DNA from: Rhizobium sp. WYJ-E13
GTDB taxonomy: Bacteria; Pseudomonadota; Alphaproteobacteria; Rhizobiales; Rhizobiaceae
Direction of reading: 5' to 3'
Assembly: GCF_018987265.1 (NCBI RefSeq)
Contig: NZ_CP076854.1
Coordinates: 558,001 to 622,000, forward strand
Length of the DNA stretch: 64,000 bases
Below, in pieces: positions 31,359 to 41,445 of this stretch; the stretch's first letter is position 1, and each line of letters begins with the position of its first letter. The notes beneath the pieces are model-generated. The model was not told the DNA's origin. It made no database searches and saw nothing but the letters and a program-made list of their open reading frames with translations. The position numbers and the translations under genes are program-made.

Positions 31359-31564
31359 TAATTTCAACCGCTTCCTGCGCATGGCTGCCGATTCTTCCTT
31401 TGATAGCTTTTCGCTTTCGAAAAGAGATGAATGCGTTGCGTTGCAGTAGCAGAAAATCGCATGAAATAAGGAGATATCCGGCTTTCTTATATTGGATATC
31501 CAGAAACCGATATTTTTGCAGATTTTGACATAAAACCTGTTCCGATTCCAATTCAACCGCTGTG
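31359..31564. other. Divergent promoter interval between the two operators
   Basis: This stretch separates the LacI-type gene from the enolase-superfamily operon. No supported coding sequence lies in it. It is AT-rich, notably from 31440 to 31550, and should hold both promoters. The 222-bp operator spacing (start to start) would allow a repression loop. Confidence 0.6.
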
Positions 31565-31580
31565 TTGCATACGGATGCAA
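31565..31580. promoter_or_regulatory. LacI-type operator O2
   Basis: TTGCATACGGATGCAA repeats the arms of the site at 31343, with ACGG as centre. It lies 67 bp upstream of the preferred GTG start of the enolase-superfamily gene, where a bound repressor would overlap or flank its promoter. Confidence 0.75.
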
Positions 31581-31646
31581 ATTGGAAGATGCTTCTCTCA
31601 ACAACAACACCGGCGCTGAAAACGTCTGTTCTCCGAGGGAATGCCA

Positions 31647-32753
31647 GTGGGTACGATCATCAAGTCCGTGGAAGCTTTTCAGGTGAAATGGGAGCCCGGC
31701 GAGCCGCCGGGCCGCCGCACGGCTTTCGTGCGGGTGACGACCGAGGACGGCGTCGTCGGCCACGGCGAGGCCTCGCCGATGATGGGGGGCGAACACTCGC
31801 TCGGCGTCGTCGGGGATTTTGCGGCCTCGCTCGCCGGTGCCGATGCGCTCGACCAGGCGGTGCTCTACGACCGTTTGCTGCATAAATATGTGAAGCTTGG
31901 CCCGGAAGGCGCCGTCACCGGTGCGCTTGCCGCTCTCGATATCGCCCTCTGGGACATCAAGGGCAAGCACTTCAATCAGCCCGTCTACAAGCTGCTTGGC
32001 GGTGCCTGGCGCACGGAACTGCCTTTCTATGCCTCGATTGGCAACAATGCCGGCCGCACCGTCGATGAAACGGTTCGCGTGGTCGAGCAGCGCTGGAGGG
32101 CCGAAAAGCCCGCGGCGATCAAGATCCGCTGGGATGGCGACCGCACGCGCCAAGACTATGACATTCGGGGCGACATAGCCAAGGCCAAGGCCGTGCGTAA
32201 GCTGGTGGGCGACGACTTCCCGCTCGCCTTCGACGCCAATAACCAATATTCCGTCGGCGGCGCTATCCGCGTTGGGCGTGCGCTCGAAGAGCTCGGCTAT
32301 ATCTGGTTCGAAGAACCGGTCCAGCACTATAACGTCCGTGCCATGGGGGAGGTCGCCCAGCGCCTCGACATCACGGTTTCGGCTGCCGAGCAGTCCTATA
32401 CGACGCAGGCCGTCGTCGACATGATCAATGCGGGCGTGCGCATGGTGCAGCCTGACATCGTCAAGATGGGCGGCATCACCGGCCTCATGCAGTGCGCTGC
32501 GATCTGCTTTGCCCATGGTGTCGAACTGGTTCCGCACCAGACGCAGCCGACCATTGCTCATGTGGCAAACCTGCATGTGCTTGCGACGCTGATGCACAAC
32601 ACCAAGCCCGCCGAATTTTCCGATCCGTCGACGCGCATGCATGTCGGCTTCGCCAATCCGCCGATTCCGGAAGACGGCAAGTTCAAGGTGCCGTCCGGCC
32701 CGGGCCTTGGCCTGACCGTCAACGATGCCGAGCTCGACAAGCGGCGAAGCTGA
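31647..32753 (+). CDS. Enolase-superfamily (mandelate racemase/muconate lactonizing) enzyme
   Basis: This enzyme abstracts the proton next to a carboxylate and most likely dehydrates or epimerises an acid sugar. Catalytic positions are visible: Lys in AAIKIRWDGD, metal ligands Asp in LAFDANNQY, Glu in IWFEEPV and Glu in VSAAEQSYT, and His in ELVPHQTQPT, where the mandelate racemase group has its base. About 368 residues. GTG at 31647 is preferred because GAGGG lies 7 bases upstream; ATG at 31641 would leave almost no spacing. It heads an operon with a Dpp-type importer, so it probably acts on the imported compound. Confidence 0.8.
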   Translation: MGTIIKSVEAFQVKWEPGEPPGRRTAFVRVTTEDGVVGHGEASPMMGGEHSLGVVGDFAASLAGADALDQAVLYDRLLHKYVKLGPEGAVTGALAALDIALWDIKGKHFNQPVYKLLGGAWRTELPFYASIGNNAGRTVDETVRVVEQRWRAEKPAAIKIRWDGDRTRQDYDIRGDIAKAKAVRKLVGDDFPLAFDANNQYSVGGAIRVGRALEELGYIWFEEPVQHYNVRAMGEVAQRLDITVSAAEQSYTTQAVVDMINAGVRMVQPDIVKMGGITGLMQCAAICFAHGVELVPHQTQPTIAHVANLHVLATLMHNTKPAEFSDPSTRMHVGFANPPIPEDGKFKVPSGPGLGLTVNDAELDKRRS

Positions 32754-32780
32754 ATATTCTGACACATGGGAGGAAATGAC

Positions 32781-34379
32781 ATGAACTTGAGAAGACGCCA
32801 ATTTCTGGAATTGAGCGCAGCCACAGCTGCGATGAGCATGCTTGGCCCCGCTCTCGCCCGTGCGGCGAGCGATCCCGATACGATCCGCATCGGCATTGCC
32901 GCTAACGGCCCGCGCACCAGCGATCCGAACTACACGACGCAGGGCGGCGACAACTGGGCGACCGAGCAGATGTACGAACAGCTCGTTCGCCCGGATGACG
33001 GCACGTTCGCCACCACGCCGGACCAGTACCGACCCACGCTCGCCACCGAATGGTCTGCCTCGTCGGATGCCAAGACCTGGACCTTCAAACTCCGTCAGGG
33101 CGTGCAGTTCCACAAGGGTTTTGGTGAAATGACGTCCGAAGACGTCGTCTTCTCCTTCAAGCGTGCCATGGCCGACGGCACGAACAAGCCGATCCTGTCG
33201 AATATCGCCGATGTCGTCGCTACCGGTCCCTATGAGGTCGTCATCACGCTGAAGAATTCCGACGTGAACCTGCTGGGTACGTCGATCTTCCTCAACAACA
33301 CCGCGGTCGTGTCCAAGAAAGCTGTCGATCAGATGGGTGCGGAGAAGTTCAAGACCGATGCGGTCGGCACCGGTCCCTACGAACTCACCCGCTTTGACAG
33401 CAAGTGGGGCACGGCACTGAAGCGCCATGAAGGTTATTGGGGCGAAAAGGCGAAGGTCGCCAAGGTCGAATCCGTCTACATCGCCGACACGACGGCGCGC
33501 ACGCTGGCGCTGCTGGCAGGTGATGTCGATATGATCGAAGCCGTCCGCGCACCGGGCTGGGTCGACTCCATGTTGCAGCGCGACTCGACCCTTCAGTTCG
33601 ACATGACGTCGCCGGGTTCGTTCAACACGCTGCATATCAACCTCAAACGCAAGCCCTTCGACAATATCAAGGTGCGTCAGGCGATCATGTATGCTGTCGA
33701 TCGCCATGCGGTTGCCGAGGCCATGAAGCCGATGGGGGGCTTTACCGCCGACCTGCAACCCGAGTCTTTCCCGGGTGGCTTCAAGACCGAAGATTTGCCG
33801 CCCGATCTTCAGTACAATTACGATCCGGAGAAGGCAAAGGCTCTGCTCGCCGAAGCCGGTTTCCCTGATGGCTTCGACTTCGACAGCAATGTCAGCCAGC
33901 GCGAGGACTATGCATCGATCATGTTGATCGTACAGGAGCAACTGCGTGCTGTCGGCATGCGCATGAACCTGCACATCGGCGATCACACCGCCTATCACGC
34001 TGACAATCAGCACGACAAGAATACGCTCGCCCTGCATTCGTCCAGCTACCCGCCGATCCCGACCCAGCTTTACGTTCAGCAGCTTTCGACGAAAGCGGAA
34101 GTCAAGCCGGACGGAACGGGCGGCATCAATTACAGCCACTACGGCGTAGCCATGCCCGGTATCGACGACCTGCTTGCCAAGGCGCTGCAGGCAACCGATT
34201 ACAAGGCCTATGTCGACTATTGCAGGCAGATCGAACTTCAGGTCCTCCGTGATCTGCCGCTGATTGGCATGTCGACGCTCTCCTTCACAGTCGCCCGCAA
34301 CGCACGCCTTGACCTCGGCTACAAGGTACAGAGCGGCTATGCGCGCTGGCGCTTCCATCACGCCACCAAGAAGGCCTGA
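32781..34379 (+). CDS. ABC transporter substrate-binding protein, family 5 (DppA/OppA-like), Tat-exported
   Basis: This is the periplasmic binding protein of the downstream importer. The N-terminus MNLRRRQFLELSAATAAM is a twin-arginine signal, so it is probably exported folded. The mature part is an SBP_bac_5 fold; YEQLVRPDDG, PTLATEWSAS and WTFKLRQGVQFHKG are family motifs. About 532 residues. The ATG at 32781 has GGAGG 8 bases upstream. Family 5 proteins bind peptides but also oligosaccharides and other ligands; co-transcription with an acid-sugar-type enzyme and control by a LacI protein favour a carbohydrate-derived ligand. Confidence 0.85.
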   Translation: MNLRRRQFLELSAATAAMSMLGPALARAASDPDTIRIGIAANGPRTSDPNYTTQGGDNWATEQMYEQLVRPDDGTFATTPDQYRPTLATEWSASSDAKTWTFKLRQGVQFHKGFGEMTSEDVVFSFKRAMADGTNKPILSNIADVVATGPYEVVITLKNSDVNLLGTSIFLNNTAVVSKKAVDQMGAEKFKTDAVGTGPYELTRFDSKWGTALKRHEGYWGEKAKVAKVESVYIADTTARTLALLAGDVDMIEAVRAPGWVDSMLQRDSTLQFDMTSPGSFNTLHINLKRKPFDNIKVRQAIMYAVDRHAVAEAMKPMGGFTADLQPESFPGGFKTEDLPPDLQYNYDPEKAKALLAEAGFPDGFDFDSNVSQREDYASIMLIVQEQLRAVGMRMNLHIGDHTAYHADNQHDKNTLALHSSSYPPIPTQLYVQQLSTKAEVKPDGTGGINYSHYGVAMPGIDDLLAKALQATDYKAYVDYCRQIELQVLRDLPLIGMSTLSFTVARNARLDLGYKVQSGYARWRFHHATKKA

Positions 34380-34411
34380 TCACAGGTCGTGATGAATACG
34401 AGTGAATGACA

Positions 34412-35350
34412 ATGGCTAGATATTTTCTCCTCCGGCTGGCGGATGCCATTCCGACAATCTGGCTGGTGCTCACGCTCGTGTTCATCGCGATGCGTATCCT
34501 GCCTGGCGATCCGGCGATCGCTGCTCTGGGAGACATGGCTCTCCCGGAGCAGCTGGCAGCCTTCCGTCATAAGATGGGGCTCGATGTGCCGCTCTGGCAG
34601 CAATACATCAACTTCCTCATCGGCGTGCTCAGCCTCGATTTCGGCCAGTCCTATATGAACGACGAGCCGGTGCTGAACCTGATCGCCGCCAATCTGCCCT
34701 ACACGATCGAACTCACCGTTGCGGCGATGATCATCGGCGTCGGTGCGGGTGTGCCCTTCGGCGTGCTGGCCGCAACCCACCGCGACCGGCTGCCGGATTC
34801 CGGCATGCGTGTTTTCTCGCTGCTCGGTTATGCCATTCCGGATTTCTATCTCGGCGCACTGCTGCTGATCGGCTTTGCGCTGAACCTCGGCTGGTTCCCG
34901 ATTAATGGTGGTGGCGATGGTTTCATGGACCGCATGTACCATATCGTCCTTCCGGCGCTGACGCTCGCACTGGTAAAGGCCGCTTTCATCGGCCGGCTGA
35001 CGCGAACCGCACTTCTGGAAACGCTCGGCAAGGATTATGTCCGCACCGCTCGCGCCAAGGGTGCCCGCGAACCACGCGTCATCTACCGGCACGGTCTGCG
35101 TAATGCGTTGCTGCCGCTCTCGACCGGTATGGGCTTGAGCCTGCTTGCCACGCTCTCCGGCTCGGTCGCCGTCGAGCTGGTCTTCAACAGGCCTGGTCTC
35201 GGACGCCTCCTCATACAGGCGATCAACGAGCGTGATTACGGCATCATTCAGGGCGGCGTTGTTGTCTTCGCGCTTCTCGTCCTCCTCATCAATCTGGTGA
35301 TGGATCTTCTCTATATCGTCATCGATCCTCGCATCCGGGTGAAATCATGA
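34412..35350 (+). CDS. ABC transporter permease, DppB-type
   Basis: This is the first permease of the importer. The family N-terminus RLADAIPTIWLVLTLVF is followed by RILPGDPA, the usual extracytoplasmic signature of DppB/OppB proteins, and six hydrophobic segments. The coupling loop is around LGKDYVRTARAKGARE. About 312 residues. ATG at 34412 and ATG at 34406 are both usable; the later one has the better spacing from GAGTG. Its stop overlaps the next permease by ATGA. Confidence 0.88.
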   Translation: MARYFLLRLADAIPTIWLVLTLVFIAMRILPGDPAIAALGDMALPEQLAAFRHKMGLDVPLWQQYINFLIGVLSLDFGQSYMNDEPVLNLIAANLPYTIELTVAAMIIGVGAGVPFGVLAATHRDRLPDSGMRVFSLLGYAIPDFYLGALLLIGFALNLGWFPINGGGDGFMDRMYHIVLPALTLALVKAAFIGRLTRTALLETLGKDYVRTARAKGAREPRVIYRHGLRNALLPLSTGMGLSLLATLSGSVAVELVFNRPGLGRLLIQAINERDYGIIQGGVVVFALLVLLINLVMDLLYIVIDPRIRVKS

Positions 35351-36251
35351 GCACCATCACTCAAACGTCAGGGTCACCTTTGCAGGCCTCTGAGCAGCCC
35401 ATGATGGCTCCCGCGCCCGGCCTGCTGTCGCTTCTGTCCAGAACCCTGCTGCGACGACCATCGGCTATCTTCGCGCTGACAATCGCGCTCATCTTCCTTC
35501 TGGTCGCGCTTTTCGCCCCGTGGCTCGCGCCCTATGATCCGTTGGCGCAGAGCATCCTCTCGATCAACAAGGCTCCATCGGCCGCGCACTGGTTGGGTAC
35601 GGACCAGTTCGGGCGCGATGTCCTCTCGCGCATGATCCACGGTTCGCGCAATTCGCTGCTCTTCGGCCTGATCTCGCCTGCGCTGGCCGCGCTGTTTGGC
35701 ACCGCGCTCGGCGTAACCGCCGGCTATTTCGGCGGGCTGGTCGATCGCATCATCAGCCGCCTCATCGATCTGTTGCTTGCCTTCCCGGAACTGCTGCTGG
35801 CGATCATGATTGCGGCCGTGCTCGGCGGCGCCTTCTGGAACATCATCGCCGTCATCACCGTCGCCTTCATTCCCGGTTTTGCCCGTGTGGCGCGCGCCTC
35901 GACGCTTTCGGTGAAACAGGAACCCTATGTAGAAGCCGCAATTGCCGTTGGCGTGCGCACGCCCGTCATCATCTTTCGGCACATCATTCCGAACATTGCG
36001 GCACCAATCGTCGTGCTGATGACGCTCTGGGTCGCCTCGGCCATTCGTCTTGAGGCGTCGCTGAGCTTCCTCGGTATCGGCACCCGTGCCCCCAATCCGA
36101 GCTGGGGCAATATCATCCGTGACGGCCTCAATAATCTTTTCGGTTCGCCCTGGCCGATCATTGCTGCCGGTTTTGCCATCACCTGCGTGGTATTGTCCTT
36201 CAACCTGATCGGCGATGCGGTGCGTGACATGCTGGATCCGGAGACGAGCCA

Positions 36252-36255
<4 letters not shown>
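35347..36255 (+). CDS. ABC transporter permease, DppC-type
   Basis: This is the second permease. After a 30-residue cytoplasmic tail it has an N-terminal OppC-type span (residues 35-58), then the LGTDQFGRDVLSRMIHGSR motif typical of DppC/OppC and five more hydrophobic segments. The coupling loop is VEAAIAVGVRTPVIIFRHIIPN. 302 residues. It overlaps both neighbours by 4 bp, so it is co-translated with the DppB- and DppD-type genes. Confidence 0.88.
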
Positions 36256-38254
<1,999 letters not shown>

Positions 38255-38384
38255 AACGATCGGCCTTCAGTGCACCAGGCCCGCCGGTGATTCTTCGTTC
38301 GTTCCCTCGACCGGCAAGTCCATGCCGCAGCGTATCGGCATAAATGACTCGAGCCTGAAGGTCATGGACCGGTATCGTCCGCTT

Positions 38385-38843
38385 TCACTCTGTACGGGAT
38401 TCCGGCTCGTCCATCCTCAGTGCGTCCAGCGGAATGTCGCTGCTTTCGGCCTGCGCCATCGCTTTGACGAGCGAGATGATCGTTTCGCGGATACGACGGT
38501 CCTCGATCTTTACGAAGGCCTTGTTGAGGACGAGGCCTTCCTTCGACCGCAGAAATTCTGCGACCGGATCGATGGAGGCGGAAAGGTCGAGGCCGGCAAA
38601 GATCGGCGCTTCCGAATCATCCTGTTCGAAAAAGAAGGCCGGTGAGGTGCGCAGCGCTTCGGCGATTTTCTGCAGACGGCTTGCGCCGATGCGGTTGATG
38701 CCCTTTTCGTATTTCTGCACCTGCTGAAACGTAACGCCGATCTGTTCGGCAAGCCGCTCCTGGCTCATGCCGAGAAGCTGCCTGCGCCTGCGCATGCGCA
38801 TGCCGACATAGGTATCAATCGCGTTCGGTGTCTTGACGTTCAT
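38385..38843 (-). CDS. XRE-family transcriptional regulator (PraR/PhrR-like)
   Basis: This is a small DNA-binding regulator. The Cro/CI helix-turn-helix spans about residues 12-70: RMRRRRQLLGMSQERLAEQIGVTFQQVQKYEKG. The C-terminal half has no named domain. Size (152 residues) and layout resemble rhizobial PraR/PhrR proteins, which I recall as pH- and adhesion-related regulators; that name is by resemblance only. Two 20-bp direct repeats 85-127 bp upstream of the start are likely binding sites, which suggests autoregulation and possibly control of the divergent MFS gene. Confidence 0.82.
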   Translation of the reverse strand: MNVKTPNAIDTYVGMRMRRRRQLLGMSQERLAEQIGVTFQQVQKYEKGINRIGASRLQKIAEALRTSPAFFFEQDDSEAPIFAGLDLSASIDPVAEFLRSKEGLVLNKAFVKIEDRRIRETIISLVKAMAQAESSDIPLDALRMDEPESRTE

Positions 38844-39235
38844 GGCCTACCTTCTGTCTCTTTCGCATTTCAGTCCATTGCCTTGTAGACGGCATCGCGC
38901 CGCTTTTCTACGTGTTTTTGATATCATATTAGACATCCAAGAATTGCAATATTACACATCTAAGAATTGCGCGGGACTGTGGCATATGGCCCGGAACCAT
39001 CACTAATACGGGATCGGTGCGTGGGTGACCGAATTGCAGGATCCTGAACAAGAATCTTAAAACTGCGTACCGATCTGCGTGAAACTGGGCTGTAATTGTT
39101 GCTCTTCATACGATAAATGCACTTTCAGCGACCGCCGCCGACAATACACTTCCCAAGCCCCGATCGCCCTAATAACAGCCCGCAAGAAAATCGACGACGG
39201 CCCGGCATGTTTCCGGCCGCGCAGGAGGAAGACCC
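38844..39235. other. Intergenic region between XRE regulator and MFS gene
   Basis: No gene is supported here. It is the divergent control region of the XRE gene (minus) and the Fsr-like MFS gene (plus). The AT-rich stretch 38915-38970 holds the two direct repeats listed separately. AGGAGGAAGA at 39220-39230 is the ribosome-binding site of the MFS gene. Confidence 0.6.
38928..38970. repeat. Two 20-bp direct repeats, 23-bp period, upstream of the XRE gene
   Basis: ATTAGACATCCAAGAATTGC (38928-38947) and ATTACACATCTAAGAATTGC (38951-38970) differ at two positions only. The 23-bp period is close to two helical turns, so bound proteins would face the same side of DNA. The 3' parts contain a partly symmetric CAAGAATTG. 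They are probably operators for the adjacent regulator. Confidence 0.65.
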
Positions 39236-40438
39236 ATGGCGTCTGTTGCCGAGAGCGCCCCCCACTTTGAAAAGACAGCAATGTCCATCCTGGTGGCAGT
39301 CAGCTTCTGCCACATGCTCAACGACATCATGCAGTCGCTGCTTGCCTCGCTCTATCCGCTCTTCAAGGCCAATTACAACCTCGATTTCGTGCAGATCGGC
39401 CTTCTGACCATGACCTTCCAGGTCACGGCTTCGCTGCTCCAGCCGCTCGTCGGCATCGTCACGGACCGTTGGCCGATGCCTTATTCGCTGCCAGTCGGCA
39501 TGGCGAGCACCTTTTGCGGACTGATCCTGCTCGGCAATGCCGGCAGTTTCGAGCTGCTGCTCGTTGCCGCAAGCCTCATCGGCTTCGGTTCGGCCGTCTT
39601 CCATCCGGAATCTTCGCGTGTCGCGCGTCTTGCTTCCGGCGGCCGCCACGGTTTTGCCCAGTCCTTCTTCCAGGTGGGCGGCAATGCCGGCCAGGCAATC
39701 GGTCCGCTGCTGGCCGCCTTCATCGTGCTGCCGAACGGTCAGCACAGCGTGTCCTGGCTTTCCGCCATCGCCATGGTCGGCATCGTGGTCCTGAGCTGGG
39801 TCGGCAACTGGTATATGAGCCACCGCCGCCAGAACGCCAGCAAGGCGGCCCCGAGCCGCACGCTGCCTCTGCCTCAGAGCAAGGTCGTCTGGGCACTGCT
39901 CATTCTCGTGCTGCTGACTGCCACGAAGAACGTCTATATGGCAAGCGTCTCGAGCTACTTCACCTTCTACGTCATCGACCGTTTCCAGCTCGATGTGCAG
40001 CAGGCACAGCTCATGCTCTTCCTGTTCTTGGGGTCTGTTGCCACCGGCACTTTCCTGGGCGGCCCGATCGGCGATCGTTTCGGCGCCCGCTTCGTCATCT
40101 GGTTCTCGATCCTCGGCGTCATCCCCTTCGCGCTGCTGCTGCCCTATGCGAACCTTTTCTGGACGGGCGTGCTCAGCGTCGTCATCGGCCTGATCTTCGC
40201 CTCTGCCTTTTCGGCCATCGTCGTCTTCGCGCAAGAGCTGGTGCCGGGTCGCGTCGGCCTGATCGCCGGCGTTTTCTTCGGTTTCGCCTTCGGTGCGGGC
40301 GGCCTCGGTGCGGCCTTGCTCGGCGGTTTTGCCGACTCGCGCGGTATCGCCTTCGTCTATCGTATCTGCTCCTACCTGCCGCTGCTCGGCCTGTTTACCA
40401 TCTTCCTGCCGCGCATCCCGAAGAACCGAGCGGTTTAA
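39236..40438 (+). CDS. fsr: MFS transporter, fosmidomycin-resistance (Fsr) type
   Basis: This is a 12-span major facilitator exporter. The early motif VSFCHMLNDIMQSLLASLYPLFK and the HPESSRVARLASGGRHGFAQSFFQVGGNAGQAIGP region are characteristic of the Fsr group, which in E. coli exports fosmidomycin. A central loop near residue 200 is short and basic. 400 residues. AGGAGGAAG lies 8 bases before the ATG. It is monocistronic, ending in a strong terminator. The natural substrate is unknown; the symbol reflects family membership. Confidence 0.82.
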   Translation: MASVAESAPHFEKTAMSILVAVSFCHMLNDIMQSLLASLYPLFKANYNLDFVQIGLLTMTFQVTASLLQPLVGIVTDRWPMPYSLPVGMASTFCGLILLGNAGSFELLLVAASLIGFGSAVFHPESSRVARLASGGRHGFAQSFFQVGGNAGQAIGPLLAAFIVLPNGQHSVSWLSAIAMVGIVVLSWVGNWYMSHRRQNASKAAPSRTLPLPQSKVVWALLILVLLTATKNVYMASVSSYFTFYVIDRFQLDVQQAQLMLFLFLGSVATGTFLGGPIGDRFGARFVIWFSILGVIPFALLLPYANLFWTGVLSVVIGLIFASAFSAIVVFAQELVPGRVGLIAGVFFGFAFGAGGLGAALLGGFADSRGIAFVYRICSYLPLLGLFTIFLPRIPKNRAV

Positions 40439-40451
40439 GTTTCGCGCTCAG

Positions 40452-40485
40452 AAAGAGGCACCGAGAAGCGTTTCGGTGCCTCTTT
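40452..40485 (+). terminator. Rho-independent terminator after fsr
   Basis: AAAGAGGCACCGA (40452-40464) and TCGGTGCCTCTTT (40473-40485) form a perfect 13-bp stem with an 8-nt loop, 14 bp after the fsr stop. The 3' arm supplies the short T-run. Confidence 0.85.
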
Positions 40486-40585
40486 GGTATCCGGGCAAGC
40501 GCACGGCGTGGTGTTGCGTTCGAATGAACATATTTTCCCCGGCCTTTGGCGAAGACGGATCGTCATTTCTTTAATCTACTATTTT

Positions 40586-40602
40586 GATGGATAATATCCA
40601 TC
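40586..40602. promoter_or_regulatory. 17-bp palindromic operator candidate upstream of the FMN reductase
   Basis: GATGGATA-A-TATCCATC is a perfect inverted repeat with a single central base, 44 bp upstream of the FMN reductase start. The flanking TTTTGAT resembles ATTTGAT upstream of the metQ-like gene (about 41290), so one regulator may read both. Confidence 0.5.
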
Positions 40603-40645
40603 TTATGATGCAGCCCGTAACGGCGCGATAGTGGAAGGAAGTGAC

Positions 40646-41206
40646 ATGTCTGCACCCAAACTGGTCGGTCTTGCCGGCAGCTTCAATCGTCCCTCGAAGA
40701 CCTTTGCGCTGGTCGAGAATATTGCCGGTCTCGCCGCCGAAAAATATGGCTTCGACAACACGATCTACGACCTGACGGATGTCGGTCCCTCGCTCGGCCA
40801 GGCGCTGCGCCGTGACGACCTCGACAATCGTGCCAGGGAAATCATCGCCGATATCGCCAATGCCGACGTCCTCGTCATTGGCGCGCCGACCTTCAAGGGC
40901 AGCTATCCGGGTCTCTTCAAGCACCTGATCGATCTCATCGATCCGCATGAACTGCGCGCCAAGCCGATCGTCATCACCGCCACCGGCGGCGGCGACCGCC
41001 ATGCACTGATGGTCGAGCATCAGCTTCGCCCGCTCTTCGGCTTCTTCATGGCCCATACCCTGCCGACGGCCGTCTATGCCTCTGAACGCGACTTCACCGA
41101 CTATCGCGTTTCCTCCGAACAGCTTTCCAAGCGTATAAGGGAGGTCATCGGTGAGCTCACCGCCTTCTTTCCGGGCAGAAGTTCCACGCTGATCGCAGCG
41201 GAATGA
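40646..41206 (+). CDS. msuE: NAD(P)H-dependent FMN reductase, MsuE/SsuE-type
   Basis: This flavodoxin-like reductase supplies FMNH2 to two-component monooxygenases that cut C-S bonds. The phosphate-binding loop GLAGSFNRPSKT is at residues 8-19, the isoalloxazine segment is APTFKGSYPGLFKHLIDL, and TATGGGDRHALMVEHQLRPLFGFF is typical of SsuE/MsuE. About 186 residues. AAGGAAG lies 7 bases before the ATG at 40646; an upstream ATG at 40631 has no ribosome-binding site. The likely partner is the NtaA/DszA-type monooxygenase encoded at 44191-45546. Confidence 0.83.
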   Translation: MSAPKLVGLAGSFNRPSKTFALVENIAGLAAEKYGFDNTIYDLTDVGPSLGQALRRDDLDNRAREIIADIANADVLVIGAPTFKGSYPGLFKHLIDLIDPHELRAKPIVITATGGGDRHALMVEHQLRPLFGFFMAHTLPTAVYASERDFTDYRVSSEQLSKRIREVIGELTAFFPGRSSTLIAAE

Positions 41207-41228
41207 ATGCCATCCCGAGACTGATTTC

Positions 41229-41252
41229 AGCGGCGCCATTGGGCGCCGCTTT
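41229..41252 (+). terminator. Terminator after the FMN reductase gene
   Basis: AGCGGCGCC (41229-41237) pairs perfectly with GGCGCCGCT (41242-41250) across a 4-nt loop and is followed by TTTCGCTT. It begins 23 bp after the stop codon. Confidence 0.75.
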
Positions 41253-41445
41253 CGCTTGAGCGTTATTTTAGGCTGACATTAATCCACAAATTTGATAGAA
41301 TTTTTATCCTGCCGGTATCGACAAGGCGGCAAGAGTTTTTCCGGCGATGAGAAGACATCGGACGTTCGTGCTTCGCTCGCAATGAGCGCATTTGCAATTA
41401 TCCGCCTGCTCGGGGCTCGGCCTCATCAGTCAGACGGGATATAAA

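Noticed and set aside
31326..34361. A 1011-codon open frame on the minus strand
   Set aside because: It lies fully opposite the enolase-superfamily and binding-protein genes, whose products are clear on the plus strand. Its translation is His/Arg/Asp-rich without family motifs. It is a GC-bias shadow.
41253..41445. Possible SAM-II riboswitch before the metQ-like gene
   Set aside because: SAM-II elements are common before methionine genes in this group, but the pseudoknot core sequence is not present here.
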